A stretch of 64,000 bases of DNA. Origin: Rahnella ecdela. Its GTDB lineage: Bacteria; Pseudomonadota; Gammaproteobacteria; Enterobacterales; Enterobacteriaceae. Below, in pieces: positions 1 through 8,278 of the stretch; position 1 is the stretch's first letter; every line of letters begins with the position of its first letter. The notes under the pieces were generated by a model, which did not search any database, was not told the origin of the DNA, and was given only the letters and a program-made list of their open reading frames with translations. The stretch lies in contig NZ_JAFMOY010000130.1 of assembly GCF_019049625.1 (NCBI RefSeq), positions 62,001 through 126,000 on the forward strand, given 5' to 3'. The translations under genes were made by a program, and so were the position numbers.

Positions 1-1
1 C

Positions 2-163
2 GTATTACAACAGATCGCAGCAATACGTGGGGCAGTGAATGGATTAATGCGGGAGGTAATTAAGGGGCATCTGACAGAACATATTGTTCATGAAGTTGAG
101 GAAAAGAAACGAGAAGAAGATCTTGAGGTCGTGCTGAAAGTGTTGGATTCCTATATTAAGTAA
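2..163 (+). CDS. rcnR: RcnR, nickel/cobalt-responsive repressor (C-terminal part)
   Basis: The first 53 codons of the window encode the C-terminal part of a CsoR/RcnR-family metal-sensing repressor; the start lies outside. The visible residues run [16 protein letters not shown], then [14 protein letters not shown], and end in LKVLDSYIK. As I remember E. coli RcnR, this is nearly identical, including the His in the HLTEH segment. FrmR, the closest alternative, has a different C-terminus. RcnR represses the rcnA Ni/Co efflux gene in the absence of metal; rcnA is usually divergent and would lie to the left. The N-terminal metal ligands cannot be checked here. Confidence 0.85.
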   Translation, partial: VLQQIAAIRGAVNGLMREVIKGHLTEHIVHEVEEKKREEDLEVVLKVLDSYIK

Positions 164-411
164 TCGCACCAATCGCCCGTTTTTGAAACAGTGCTTTTTA
201 TTTGCTTTCTTCTCTGACACGTTAAAATACCAAATGAAACCATGCGTTACCACCACGTGTGGTGCACATCCTGCACAAAAAGCAGGCTTATTTTAAGATG
301 TTATTCGTTTTCCAAGCGGCAACCATTATCGATTAAAGATATCGTTCAGCAGAGGGAGACAAGTTACCCCCGAAATGATTTACCCGTTGTGTCTAGGCGG
401 AGGCGGCAGGG

Positions 412-1010
412 GTGATAGCCCAGACCCTCAGTTTAGATCTTGCGAAATTACGCGATGGCGTTCTGATTAGTGTGGAAGCGGCGGGCAGGTATCGGTATTT
501 TCGTCTTGCCGGCCCTCACATAGCCCAGTTGCTTGAAAATTTGGCCTCCGTCGGCCCTGTCGCTTCTTAATGGCAGACAACCCCCAGTCCGGCTGCCAAA
601 GAACCTCGCTTTGCGCGGTGCTGTTATGCTCATCTTGCGGGTCAGACTGGTATTGCTATTACTCAGGCCATGGTTGACCGCAATCTGCTCGAAAAAGCCG
701 GGGACTTGCATTATTACGTCACTGACGCCGGGGTAACTTGGTTTGAAATGCAGGGGATAGCACTGGCATGTGCGAAGGAAGGCAACGTTCTGTGCAAACG
801 TGTCTCGGCTGGACAGAACGACAGCCTCATGTTTCAGGCACAGTGGGCGCGAAGTTGATGCAAATGTTTCTAAACCGCCAATGGTTAAGCCGACAGCCCG
901 CGACTCGGGCGTTGAGAGTCACTTCTCAGGGACGTAAAGCCTTTGAACAACATTTTGGTCTTAAAGCCTCTGCCTTACTCAAAGGGGCGCTGGCGAGTCA
1001 GAAGAAGTGA
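412..1010 (+). pseudogene. Decayed ArsR-like winged-helix regulator
   Basis: Three successive reading frames together spell one regulator. Frame 1 (412-570) gives LDLAKLRDGVLISVEAAG then RYRYFRLAGPHIAQLLENL, a winged-helix recognition helix and wing, and ends in a stop. A second frame (about 588-858) gives ARCCYAHLAGQTGIAITQAM and YYVTDAGVTWF. A third (about 795-1010) gives CLGWTERQPHVSGTVGAKLM and ALRVTSQGRKAFEQHFGL. In the same order, the intact regulator at 59680-60390 has HRYYSLAGHHIAGLLENL, ARTCYDHLAGELAVKIYDFM, CLDWSERRFHLGGDAGQAL and EVSVTDSGRIALSRLF. The N-terminal third of the DNA-binding domain is not recognisable. At least two frameshifts and one internal stop make it non-functional. 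Confidence 0.75.
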
Positions 1011-1027
1011 AACTCAGGGGGAGGGTG

Positions 1028-1060
1028 AAAGTGGCGGTAACGCCCCGTTACCGCCACTTT
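1028..1060 (+). terminator. Perfect 15-bp hairpin after the pseudogene
   Basis: The arms AAAGTGGCGGTAACG (1028-1042) and CGTTACCGCCACTTT (1046-1060) are exact reverse complements around a 3-base loop. The hairpin begins 17 bases after the last frame of the decayed regulator, where a terminator would be expected. There is no downstream T-run beyond the TTT of the arm, so Rho-independent function is inferred. Confidence 0.5.
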
Positions 1061-1790
1061 ACCGTAACAGGCGGTATGCAAGCCCCTGCTACACAGAAAT
1101 CATATCAGAGAATATAAAAGCGTGGGTGACTTTAAAACACTACCAGACTCGCAATTTCCAAGCTTGAAAATAGTGCGAAAAATAATAATAGCTATTTGGG
1201 ACAGGTGAATGAAATGAGTCAGAATACCTAAAGGCGATGAGTCATGTCATCGATGCAGTTTGTCTTGAAATAGTAATGAACTCCGCCCTTTTATGAACAA
1301 TACTACTTTGTATTGAAGACTATTTTTCAGATGGTCATTCTCCGACTATGGAAGGATTGAGAGGTTTCGGCGTCATGAGTGTGGCGAAAGAAAGATAGCC
1401 GAAATTTAAATGTTGATTGGAGCGCACTATAAAAGTGGCTTGCTGTTTCACACCAAGATATTGAGATGAGTTTTTTCAGGGTAAATCTAAGTTTCGCCAT
1501 CATGAATATAAAATGGATATACGATGAGCTCTGTTTGTGAGTTTATCTTAACAGGATGATTGCGATTGCTCTCCTCAGTGCTAATAGGATAAGCGTCCAC
1601 ATTAAAACAGGCTTGGAGCGTCAAATAACTATCTGATTTGCAGTTGATATATTTTTAATTCACATGACTTATTTATAAAGCGCTGTGAGTGTAATAAGAG
1701 CCTTGCGCATTTATTAAAGGCAAATTCCCATGATTTAATTATTAGGGTTTTACGCATATTAATTGAGTGTTATCACTTATAGGAATGATA
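1061..1790. other. Gene-free AT-rich stretch
   Basis: No convincing coding frame on either strand. Short open frames here have no family resemblance and no ribosome binding site. The last 150 bases are AT-rich and probably contain the promoter of the radical SAM gene; I could not assign -35 and -10 boxes with confidence. Confidence 0.5.
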
Positions 1791-3173
1791 ATGATATTAG
1801 GCACCTTAACTAAAAAAGCATTGCCAGTGGCCTTGTCAACAATACTTCATCATCTGGATGAGTCAGGGCTGGAAAAAATATTTCGTCTCGGAGCAAGGAT
1901 TTCAAAGGACAGTAAAGAGGATTTACTTTCATTAGCTAAAATGTGCCATGACCACGATCCCATGGTTAAAGGCTGGATCCAGGCAATCAAAAAATTAAAT
2001 CCCGCTTCACGCAATAAGCTCATTTCAAATCTTATTTTTAATCACATTGTCGAAGGCACGGCCTTGCGTGATGCGGCAGGCGAGGAGTTTGAAACACACA
2101 TTCCCTTTTTAATATTAATCTCCCCTACCTATGAGTGCAATCTGGAGTGTAAAGGATGTTACTCCGCATTATATGGCAACAGATATCATTACACGGAAGA
2201 GGAGATATTCAATATCGTTCAGCAGCTCTATGACCTTGGCGTTCGCTTTTTTACCTTCACGGGTGGCGAACCCTTTGTTTATAAACCCTTAATGAAGGTG
2301 TTTGAAAAATTCAGTGACTGTTATTTCATGGTCTTCACGAACGGTACGCTGTTAACGGAATCTCGCGTCGATAAACTGGCCAAACTTGGGAATGTGGCGG
2401 TCACCATATCGATTGAAGGGGATGAGCTCATGACAGACTGGAGGCGGGGAGAAGGGACATATCAAAAAATCATCACGGCGTATGATCGGCTCAACCGAAG
2501 AGGCGTTTTATGCGGGGCGTCTATCATGGCGACCTCCAAGAATCATGATCAAATTATCAGCCATGATTTTTGGGACTTTATGATCAACGACCTGGGGATT
2601 AGCTATTCCTGGGTATTTCAATATATGCCAATGGGGCGAGATGCCGCGTTTGACCTTGTCCCGACAGCCCAGCAACGGTATGAACGTTTTCATTTTCTAG
2701 AAGCGCTCCGTCAATCCGGACGTTTAGCCTTTTTGGCCGATTTCTGGAACCACGGATTCTTAGTCAATGGGTGCATGTCAGGGGGAGCCAACTACCTCCA
2801 CATTAATGCCAAGGGAGGCGTTGAACCCTGCGTATTTCAGCCCTATTCAGTGGATAATGTCCGCGAAAAATCCATCGTGGATATCCTTAAGAGCCCCTTC
2901 TTCGAGGGCTATAAAAAACAGATCCCCTTCAATGATAACCTCATGCAACCCTGTCCGATTATTGATAATCCGCAAAAGTTCAGAGAGCACATCCAACAGC
3001 ATCATGCCACTCCCCAGCATGAAGGTTCGGACAGCTACTTCAAGTTCTCACATGAATTGGATGCACTTTCAAAAGAATGGGAGAAATATGCCATTAAAAT
3101 ATGGAAGGACGAAGGCTACGGCGAGGCCTACCATGCTGAACACGGAACCTATACCGTGACCAAGCCGGAATGA
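1791..3173 (+). CDS. Radical SAM protein with SPASM-like C-terminal cysteines
   Basis: About 460 residues. A canonical CX3CX2C cluster (CNLECKGC, Cys about 116, 120 and 123) binds the radical SAM [4Fe-4S], followed by the GGEP motif (FTFTGGEPF) that contacts SAM. An N-terminal helical domain of about 110 residues precedes it. The C-terminal third has further cysteines (NGCMSGG, GVEPCVFQP, MQPCPIID), suggesting a SPASM/twitch-type auxiliary cluster. An open GTG start at 1767 exists, but ATG 1791 has AGGA at 1781-1784 with 6-base spacing. It stands alone, with no precursor peptide or partner enzyme recognisable beside it. The next genes are a Fur-linked ABC importer 670 bp downstream. The substrate is unknown; peptide maturation or cofactor chemistry is possible. 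Confidence 0.85.
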   Translation: MILGTLTKKALPVALSTILHHLDESGLEKIFRLGARISKDSKEDLLSLAKMCHDHDPMVKGWIQAIKKLNPASRNKLISNLIFNHIVEGTALRDAAGEEFETHIPFLILISPTYECNLECKGCYSALYGNRYHYTEEEIFNIVQQLYDLGVRFFTFTGGEPFVYKPLMKVFEKFSDCYFMVFTNGTLLTESRVDKLAKLGNVAVTISIEGDELMTDWRRGEGTYQKIITAYDRLNRRGVLCGASIMATSKNHDQIISHDFWDFMINDLGISYSWVFQYMPMGRDAAFDLVPTAQQRYERFHFLEALRQSGRLAFLADFWNHGFLVNGCMSGGANYLHINAKGGVEPCVFQPYSVDNVREKSIVDILKSPFFEGYKKQIPFNDNLMQPCPIIDNPQKFREHIQQHHATPQHEGSDSYFKFSHELDALSKEWEKYAIKIWKDEGYGEAYHAEHGTYTVTKPE

Positions 3174-3603
3174 GAAAAAGATTTTTCCGCAGAGTAGTCA
3201 GTAGCTGCATGTGTTTATGAACGATATAATAAGATTATATTATTGATTCTGTAATCCGGTAATCCTATGAGCCAGTAATCCTTAGCTGTTGTGACGTCAC
3301 TGAGGAACCTCTTACAAGCCCCTGCGTTTACCGGATACAGCCTATCTGGGGCTGCCAACGTATGTTGGCGATACAGCTCACTCACCGAAAGACATGGCGT
3401 GATACCTACGCGGTATTGATGCATAAGTCGGTGATCCCGCAGACCGTCAGGCGCCGTTCTCTGTGCAGTACATGCAAAAAACAGGTCAGAACGGCCATCA
3501 AACCTCCCGCCACTGAACCGCCATCTGCCTAACTGTGCACAAGCATCTTCTTCGCTGAGCGCAACCCCCATGTTGTCGAGGACTGCTTTGGATTTTATCA
3601 AAT
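3174..3603. other. Intergenic stretch with short repeats and possible receptor debris
   Basis: GTAATCC occurs three times (3251, 3259, 3275). An open minus-strand frame (3215-3637) begins inside the Fur box and resembles nothing I know, so I do not call it. On the plus strand, broken frames at about 3385-3600 give SPKDMA, then VGDPADRQAPFSVQYM, then IFFAERNPHVVEDCFGF. These recall the end of FhuA/FoxA-type TonB receptors (APKHMA, GDxANxFxV, NLFDREYVASC). The resemblance is weak and interrupted by stops; I treat it as a hint only. Confidence 0.3.
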
Positions 3604-3622
3604 AGTAATGATAATCATTTGC
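3604..3622. promoter_or_regulatory. Fur box upstream of the ABC importer operon
   Basis: The 19 bases from 3604 match the Fur consensus GATAATGATAATCATTATC at about 15 of 19 positions, with the core TAATGATAATCATT intact. A second GCAAATGATAACTG element follows within 30 bases and may be an overlapping site. The box lies about 220-240 bp before the first importer gene, so iron-repressed transcription is expected. Confidence 0.75.
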
Positions 3623-3842
3623 ATTAACTTGTGGCAAATGATAACTGTATTAAGAGAAGCGTGAACACAGCGTCAGGTTTTTTGGCGTCTGCATTTCTCG
3701 CGATGCGGCGAAAAAGGGGGGGGGACTACCGACGAAGTTGCCGTTCTCCCAGGCAGACGGTGCAGTTGAGGTACGGTCAGTGCTGCAGGTGGCGGTAAAG
3801 GACCCTGGCAGAGAGGGCCGGTATTACGGGGAAAGGAGAGCA

Positions 3843-4637
3843 GTGAAGGCTATGAAGACTGATGAATTTGTGCTGGAGGTGGAAGGCCTCAGCCTTCTCT
3901 CGCCTGAGCATAACCTGATACTGGATAATATAACTTTCAGCCTGAGGGCGGGAGAGAAAATGGCGGTGATTGGGCCAAACGGAAGCGGAAAAACCAGCCT
4001 TCTCCAGGCACTCATTCGCGAAAAGCGTCCTGACAGCGGCACCATTTTACTCAGGGGCCAGCCTCTGAATACGCGGTCTGCTCTCGACTGTGCCAGAGAA
4101 ATCGCGTTTCTTTCACAAAGTGACATCCCCGATTTTCGTCTGTCCGTTGAAGAATATGTCTCACTCGGCCGTTTGCCTTATTTCGGCCAATACGCGTCTT
4201 CGGACGGCGCCCATATTGTGGCGCAGGTGATAAAGGACATGGGCCTCACCGCGTACAAACACCGCCTGATGGGAGAGGTATCCGGTGGACAGCGGCAACG
4301 TGCTGCCCTCGGCAGAGCGCTGGCACAATCGCCCTCAATCTTACTTTTGGACGAACCTACCAACCATCTTGACCCAACGGGCCGGACAGCGCTGCTTTCG
4401 CTGGTCAAAAGCAAAAATATCGCAGTGATTGCGGTATTGCATGATTTAACCGCCGCGGAAGCATTCGCCGACCGGATCCTGGTGCTCAACGAAGGAAAGC
4501 AAGTGAGTGATGATATTCCCGAGTCCTCCTTGCGAAACCAAGTCATCTTCCCGGTATTCGGCATGCAGAGTTTCCGTGTCGCGCATCCCCACGAAGGGAA
4601 AATGTTGCGCGTTTTTGAAGTGCCGAGCGGTTCTTAA
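3843..4637 (+). CDS. FecCD-type ABC importer, ATP-binding subunit
   Basis: Cytoplasmic ATPase of an iron-siderophore, heme or cobalamin-class importer. Walker A GPNGSGKTS, the Q-loop region AFLSQSD, the signature VSGGQRQRAALGRAL, Walker B ILLLDEPTNHLD and switch His VLHDL are all present, and the length of about 265 residues is normal for FecE/FhuC/BtuD relatives. The frame stays open upstream to 3738, but AGGAG at 3834-3838 favours GTG 3843 (VKAMKTDEF) or ATG 3852. It is the first gene of a three-gene operon: the next gene begins 15 bases after its stop. The Fur box upstream points to iron or a metallophore. Confidence 0.88.
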   Translation: MKAMKTDEFVLEVEGLSLLSPEHNLILDNITFSLRAGEKMAVIGPNGSGKTSLLQALIREKRPDSGTILLRGQPLNTRSALDCAREIAFLSQSDIPDFRLSVEEYVSLGRLPYFGQYASSDGAHIVAQVIKDMGLTAYKHRLMGEVSGGQRQRAALGRALAQSPSILLLDEPTNHLDPTGRTALLSLVKSKNIAVIAVLHDLTAAEAFADRILVLNEGKQVSDDIPESSLRNQVIFPVFGMQSFRVAHPHEGKMLRVFEVPSGS

Positions 4638-4652
4638 GGATAGAGGTCAACA

Positions 4653-5609
4653 ATGAAACGAATAGGGTTACTCATTATCTTTCTTTCAGCAGGCTTTTCG
4701 GTCAGCGCGACGTCATACCCCATAATCATTGATAACTGCGGAAAACCGGTCACTTTCACCCACGCCCCTCAGCGCGCGGTGATCAATGATATCAATATGG
4801 CCGAAATGGCCTTTGCACTGCACTTGCAGGATAAAATTGTCGGGCTAACCGGTATCACCGGCTGGTACAAGCTGACGCCGGCATTCCGCAAAGCCATGGG
4901 TACCCTTCCGGAACTGGCGCCAAAATACCCTTCGCTGGAAACATTAGTCGCCGCCGAACCCGATTTCTTTTTTGCCGGCTGGAATTACGGCATGAAAATC
5001 GGCGGGGACGTGACGCCAGAAAAATTAGCCCCTTTTGGCATTAAAACCCTCGTACTCAGTGAAAGCTGCATACAGGCCGGCGTACGTCCCCAGAAAGTCA
5101 GTATGGACCTGCTTTATCAGGATGAACTGACGCTGGGTACCCTGTTTGATAAACAAGAAGAAGCCCGCGCGCTGGTCAATAACTGGAAGCAACAACTGGC
5201 GGCGCTACCTGCGAAACCTGCGGGCAGCCCTGCGTTGAAAGTGTTCGTGTATGACTCTGGGGAAGATAAACCTTTCACCAGTGGCAAATACGCGATGCCG
5301 ACGGCCATCATCGAAGCGGCGGGTGGCCGAAACGTGATGGATATGCTTCCCTCCGGATGGACAAGCACGTCCTGGGAGACCGTCGCGACGACAGATCCTG
5401 ATTTGATTATCCTCCTGGACTATCAGAACGGTGCAGGTGCACCCTCGCTGCGAGAGTTTCTGGAGCATCACCCGCTCATGAAGCAAACGACGGCTGTGAG
5501 ACAACATCGTTATCTTAAATTACAGTACGCTGAGCTGACACCCGGTCCTGCCAATATCCCTGCTGTACAAAAGCTCGCTCACGCGCTTTACGCCCCGGAG
5601 CATCCATGA
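4653..5609 (+). CDS. FecCD-type ABC importer, periplasmic substrate-binding protein
   Basis: A 318-residue TroA/BtuF-fold binding protein. Residues 1-19 (MKRIGLLIIFLSAGFSVSA) form a Sec signal peptide with no lipobox Cys. It then shows the usual start of class III binding proteins (IIIDNCGKPVTFTHAPQRAV), and later LETLVAAEPDFFF and LIILLDYQNG, the family's two lobes. A predicted ribosome binding site (AAGGATAGAGG) precedes the ATG. Its stop overlaps the start of the permease gene by 4 bases, so the two are translationally coupled. Substrate cannot be read from sequence; the Fur box favours an iron chelate, with heme or cobalamin as alternatives. Confidence 0.85.
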   Translation: MKRIGLLIIFLSAGFSVSATSYPIIIDNCGKPVTFTHAPQRAVINDINMAEMAFALHLQDKIVGLTGITGWYKLTPAFRKAMGTLPELAPKYPSLETLVAAEPDFFFAGWNYGMKIGGDVTPEKLAPFGIKTLVLSESCIQAGVRPQKVSMDLLYQDELTLGTLFDKQEEARALVNNWKQQLAALPAKPAGSPALKVFVYDSGEDKPFTSGKYAMPTAIIEAAGGRNVMDMLPSGWTSTSWETVATTDPDLIILLDYQNGAGAPSLREFLEHHPLMKQTTAVRQHRYLKLQYAELTPGPANIPAVQKLAHALYAPEHP

Positions 5610-6604
5610 GCAGCGTGGCAAAGCGGCTTGCGCTGATTGTTCCGCTTTTCTCGTTAATCCTGATGGGGCTGCTGTTTTTGAGCCTTGGGCTCGGAAGTGT
5701 CGCGCTGTCATGGCATGAGGTTTACGCAATACTGCGTGGCAGTCATCTGCCAGGCATGCTCGATACGATAGTCATGGATTTGCGCTTGCCCCGGGCTTTA
5801 CTGGCCATATTGACCGGCGCCGGTTTGGCCATCACCGGTGCATTACTTCAAACGACGGCACGCAATGAACTCGCCGATCCGTTTCTTTTCGGTCTCTCGT
5901 CAGGTGCCTCCGCCGGAGCGGTTCTCGTCATCACCCGCTTCGGCGACGTGCTGGGGGACATGACGCTGCCGATATCAGCCTTCTCGGGGGGCATACTTTC
6001 CGCTCTGGCGGTCATGATAATGTATCGAGTGAGCCGGATACGGCGCGCCGAACAGCTCATTGTGTGCGGCCTTGCCGTTTCATTCCTCTTCAGCGCACTG
6101 ACGAGCTATCTGATTTTCTCTGGCGATCAGCGTGCCGCAAGTTCCGCTTTATTTTGGTCCCTTGGCGGTCTGGGTCTGGCGAGATGGGATAACCTCTTTA
6201 TCCCGTGTTTAAGTCTGCTCATGCTCGGGGTCTTTACGGCATGTCGCTGGCGTTCGCTCGATAGCCTGCTCGCGGGCGAACAAACCGCGCGTTCTATGGG
6301 CGTGAACGTCTCGCGTTTAAGAACGGAGACATTCATTTGCTGCGCGATCTCAACGGCGTTTCTCGTCTCCCTGACGGGGGTGATTGGATTTGTTGGCCTT
6401 ATGGTGCCTCATCTGGCGCGACGCGTTGTCGGCGTGAGGCACAGTATTGTCATCCCGATATGCGGTTTATTTGGGGCAATCTTGTTAACCGGGGGAGATA
6501 TCCTGAGTCGCAGTCTCATACAAAATCAGGAACTCCCGGTCGGCATCATTACTGCTGGTGTCGGGGGCGCTTTTATTATTTCTATGCTCATACGAGGGAA
6601 ATAA
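5606..6604 (+). CDS. FecCD-family ABC importer permease
   Basis: A 332-residue inner-membrane permease with 9-10 hydrophobic segments. Family motifs are LRLPRALLAILTGAGLAITG near residues 60-80, ADPFLFGLSSGASAGA near 90-105, and GFVGLMVPHLARRVVG near 250-265, with GVRHSIVIPICGLFGAILL after it. The start ATG lies within the last codons of the binding-protein gene (ATGA overlap). The operon thus runs ATPase, binding protein, permease. A single permease gene implies a homodimer. No outer-membrane receptor gene is intact in the window. Confidence 0.9.
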   Translation: MSSVAKRLALIVPLFSLILMGLLFLSLGLGSVALSWHEVYAILRGSHLPGMLDTIVMDLRLPRALLAILTGAGLAITGALLQTTARNELADPFLFGLSSGASAGAVLVITRFGDVLGDMTLPISAFSGGILSALAVMIMYRVSRIRRAEQLIVCGLAVSFLFSALTSYLIFSGDQRAASSALFWSLGGLGLARWDNLFIPCLSLLMLGVFTACRWRSLDSLLAGEQTARSMGVNVSRLRTETFICCAISTAFLVSLTGVIGFVGLMVPHLARRVVGVRHSIVIPICGLFGAILLTGGDILSRSLIQNQELPVGIITAGVGGAFIISMLIRGK

Positions 6605-6804
6605 TGTTTAAAAGGACATGCTCATACGGTGTGAGGCGATAAAAGTAATGCAAATGTGACAGGGAGTATGTTTAACCCCCTGTGAAAAAGTCCCCCATCG
6701 CAAAGCATGCCCATTTATTTAACAGCAAGCTGAGGGGAAATGATTAAATAAATACTTTTACTATTGTTATCTTAAAAGTAACCCTATTCTTTATGAAGGG
6801 TGAC

Positions 6805-7029
6805 TTAATATCTATGTCTATCTAAAGGTTTCTGGGGGAGGGGTGACTGCGGTTTGTCTTTTTCAGGGAAATAGGATAAGCGCCTTAGTGAGTTCCAGGC
6901 GATATTGCGTTGCCAATCTTCAAATCTCTGGGTGGTGGCAATGGTCTGCCATGCGCGGATCGCCCTGCGAAATAACCCTTTCTTTTCGAGCCAGTATGCA
7001 TTGTTTTTTAATGTTTCGAAGTCAACCAT
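6805..7029 (-). CDS. PerC/ANR-like small regulatory protein
   Basis: Roughly 74 residues. The segment NNAYWLEKKGLFRRAIRAW followed by an Arg-rich SLRRL tail resembles the core of PerC-family activators and ANR-type small regulators (E-x-KGLxRRAxxxW). A frame from ATG 7035 exists, but GAGG in the leader sits 8 bases before ATG 7029 (MVDFETL) and only 2 before 7035. PerC proteins modulate virulence or fimbrial promoters in enteric bacteria. Here the gene lies alone, downstream of the lrgAB-like pair and convergent with the ABC importer, so a target is not evident. Assignment rests on one short motif. Confidence 0.55.
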   Translation of the reverse strand: MVDFETLKNNAYWLEKKGLFRRAIRAWQTIATTQRFEDWQRNIAWNSLRRLSYFPEKDKPQSPLPQKPLDRHRY

Positions 7030-7063
7030 ATCCATAGCCTCATCGGTTTAGTGTGAATTCCTA

Positions 7064-7759
7064 TCAGAACAGTAATCGTAAAAAGAGGGGGGCGAACACT
7101 ACCAGGCAGACGCCGGAAAACATCATCACCAGACTTGCTACCACCCCTTCTTCTTTTCCCATTTCATAAGATCTCGCGGTGCCCGCCCCATGCGATGCCC
7201 CGCCCAGACCTGCACCCCTTGCGGCAGCATGCCGAATAGATAGCAGCAGAAAAATCGCGTCACCCACGGCCACGCCCACGACACCCGTCAATACCACAAA
7301 AAAGGCAGCCAGATTAGGCTCGCCGCCGAACGACTTCACCGCAGCAAGTGCAAAGGGTGTCGTCACTGAACGTACCGCCAAACTGCGTTGCACCAGGTCC
7401 GGCAGATAAAATAAACGCGCCAACCATACCGAGCTGGTGACAGCCAGGACCAAGGCCGTCACAACGCCTGCGGCAATGGATTTCCAATGCAGGCGGATCA
7501 TCGCCATATTTTCATAAACAGGGACCGCAAAAGCGATGGTCGCCGGCCCCAACAACCACACCAGCCAGTAAGACTCAGCAGAATAGTCAGCCCAGGAAAT
7601 TTTTATGGTCAATACGAAGATTACCAGTATTGCGGGCGTAAAAACCAAAGGCATAAAGAGTAACGTATGCCATTTTTGATAGAGCTTTTTATTCAAAATA
7701 TAAATCACAAATGTGACAACCAGGCAGAGTAGCTGCACTTTCTGAATATGTCCTAGCAT
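7064..7759 (-). CDS. LrgB/CidB-family membrane protein
   Basis: A 231-residue polytopic inner-membrane protein of the LrgB (YohK) family with about 6-7 hydrophobic segments. The diagnostic C-terminal block LGGASHGAGTARSYEMG and the preceding GVVGVAVGDAIFLLL are present, as is the SVTTPFALAAVKSFGGEPN segment. It overlaps the upstream cidA-like gene by 7 bases, the usual coupled arrangement. Cid/Lrg pairs are described as holin/antiholin-like modulators of murein hydrolase export, and relatives transport small organic acids. No LytSR or CidR-type regulator is adjacent. Confidence 0.88.
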   Translation of the reverse strand: MLGHIQKVQLLCLVVTFVIYILNKKLYQKWHTLLFMPLVFTPAILVIFVLTIKISWADYSAESYWLVWLLGPATIAFAVPVYENMAMIRLHWKSIAAGVVTALVLAVTSSVWLARLFYLPDLVQRSLAVRSVTTPFALAAVKSFGGEPNLAAFFVVLTGVVGVAVGDAIFLLLSIRHAAARGAGLGGASHGAGTARSYEMGKEEGVVASLVMMFSGVCLVVFAPLFLRLLF

Positions 7760-8130
7760 TTTTCTCTTTTCCGTAATTCATATTTAAAGACTTTATCTAC
7801 AATATAAGCCGTAGCCGATAATACAATCGTGGTGCTAAGGACGATAACCACTAGAATGCGGATGCCCTCATTCTCAAGAATGTCGAAATAATTGATAATG
7901 GCGACGACGGCAGGAATAAAGAACAGCAGCATTTCTGAAAGCAATAAAGATGAACCACGCCTTACATAGCGTACAGGGATCACCTTCGTAAACATCGCGA
8001 AAAATAAAATCGCCATGCCGACGATATTTGCCGGTAAGGGTATCGATAATTTGTCCACGATAAATACGGAGAGTAAAAACAAAATAATATAAAAGACAAC
8101 CTGAATACTGGTTTTACATGTATTAATCAT
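7753..8130 (-). CDS. CidA/LrgA-family holin-like protein
   Basis: A 125-residue protein with four predicted transmembrane segments, the typical size of CidA/LrgA/YohJ. The motif LSIPLPANIVGMAILF near residues 29-44 and the segment LLLSEMLLFFIPAVVAIINYF are hallmarks of the family. A basic C-terminal tail (KYELRKREKC) is cytosolic by inference. The gene precedes and overlaps the lrgB-like partner, forming a two-gene operon. A strong terminator at 8196-8241 separates it from the MFS gene upstream, so it must have its own promoter in 8131-8195. Confidence 0.88.
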   Translation of the reverse strand: MINTCKTSIQVVFYIILFLLSVFIVDKLSIPLPANIVGMAILFFAMFTKVIPVRYVRRGSSLLLSEMLLFFIPAVVAIINYFDILENEGIRILVVIVLSTTIVLSATAYIVDKVFKYELRKREKC

Positions 8131-8195
8131 AAGAATGATGACGTGCTCTGGAAAGAAGTTGCAGAAAGCTTATCACTTTTCCTATCATTCTATAA

Positions 8196-8241
8196 ATGAA
8201 TAAAAAGAATCCAAAACATTCCACTTTGGAATGTTTTGGAT
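8196..8241 (-). terminator. Rho-independent terminator after the MFS gene
   Basis: A perfect 15-bp stem, ATCCAAAACATTCCA (8209-8223) and its complement (8227-8241), has a 3-base loop. Read on the minus strand it is followed by TCTTTTTATT. It lies 38 bases beyond the stop of the MFS transporter and before the cidA-like gene, so it ends the sugar-acid module transcript. Confidence 0.85.
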
Positions 8242-8278
8242 GGTCGAGTCCGATATGCCCCTGCACGTACCTAGGGAT

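Noticed and set aside
3251-3281. Three GTAATCC copies considered as a repeat array
   Set aside because: Spacing (8 and 16) and length are too small for an array; noted only as a local repeat.
3215-3637. A 140-codon minus-strand open frame
   Set aside because: It begins within the Fur box, has no ribosome binding site and no family features, and crosses a region that looks like debris.
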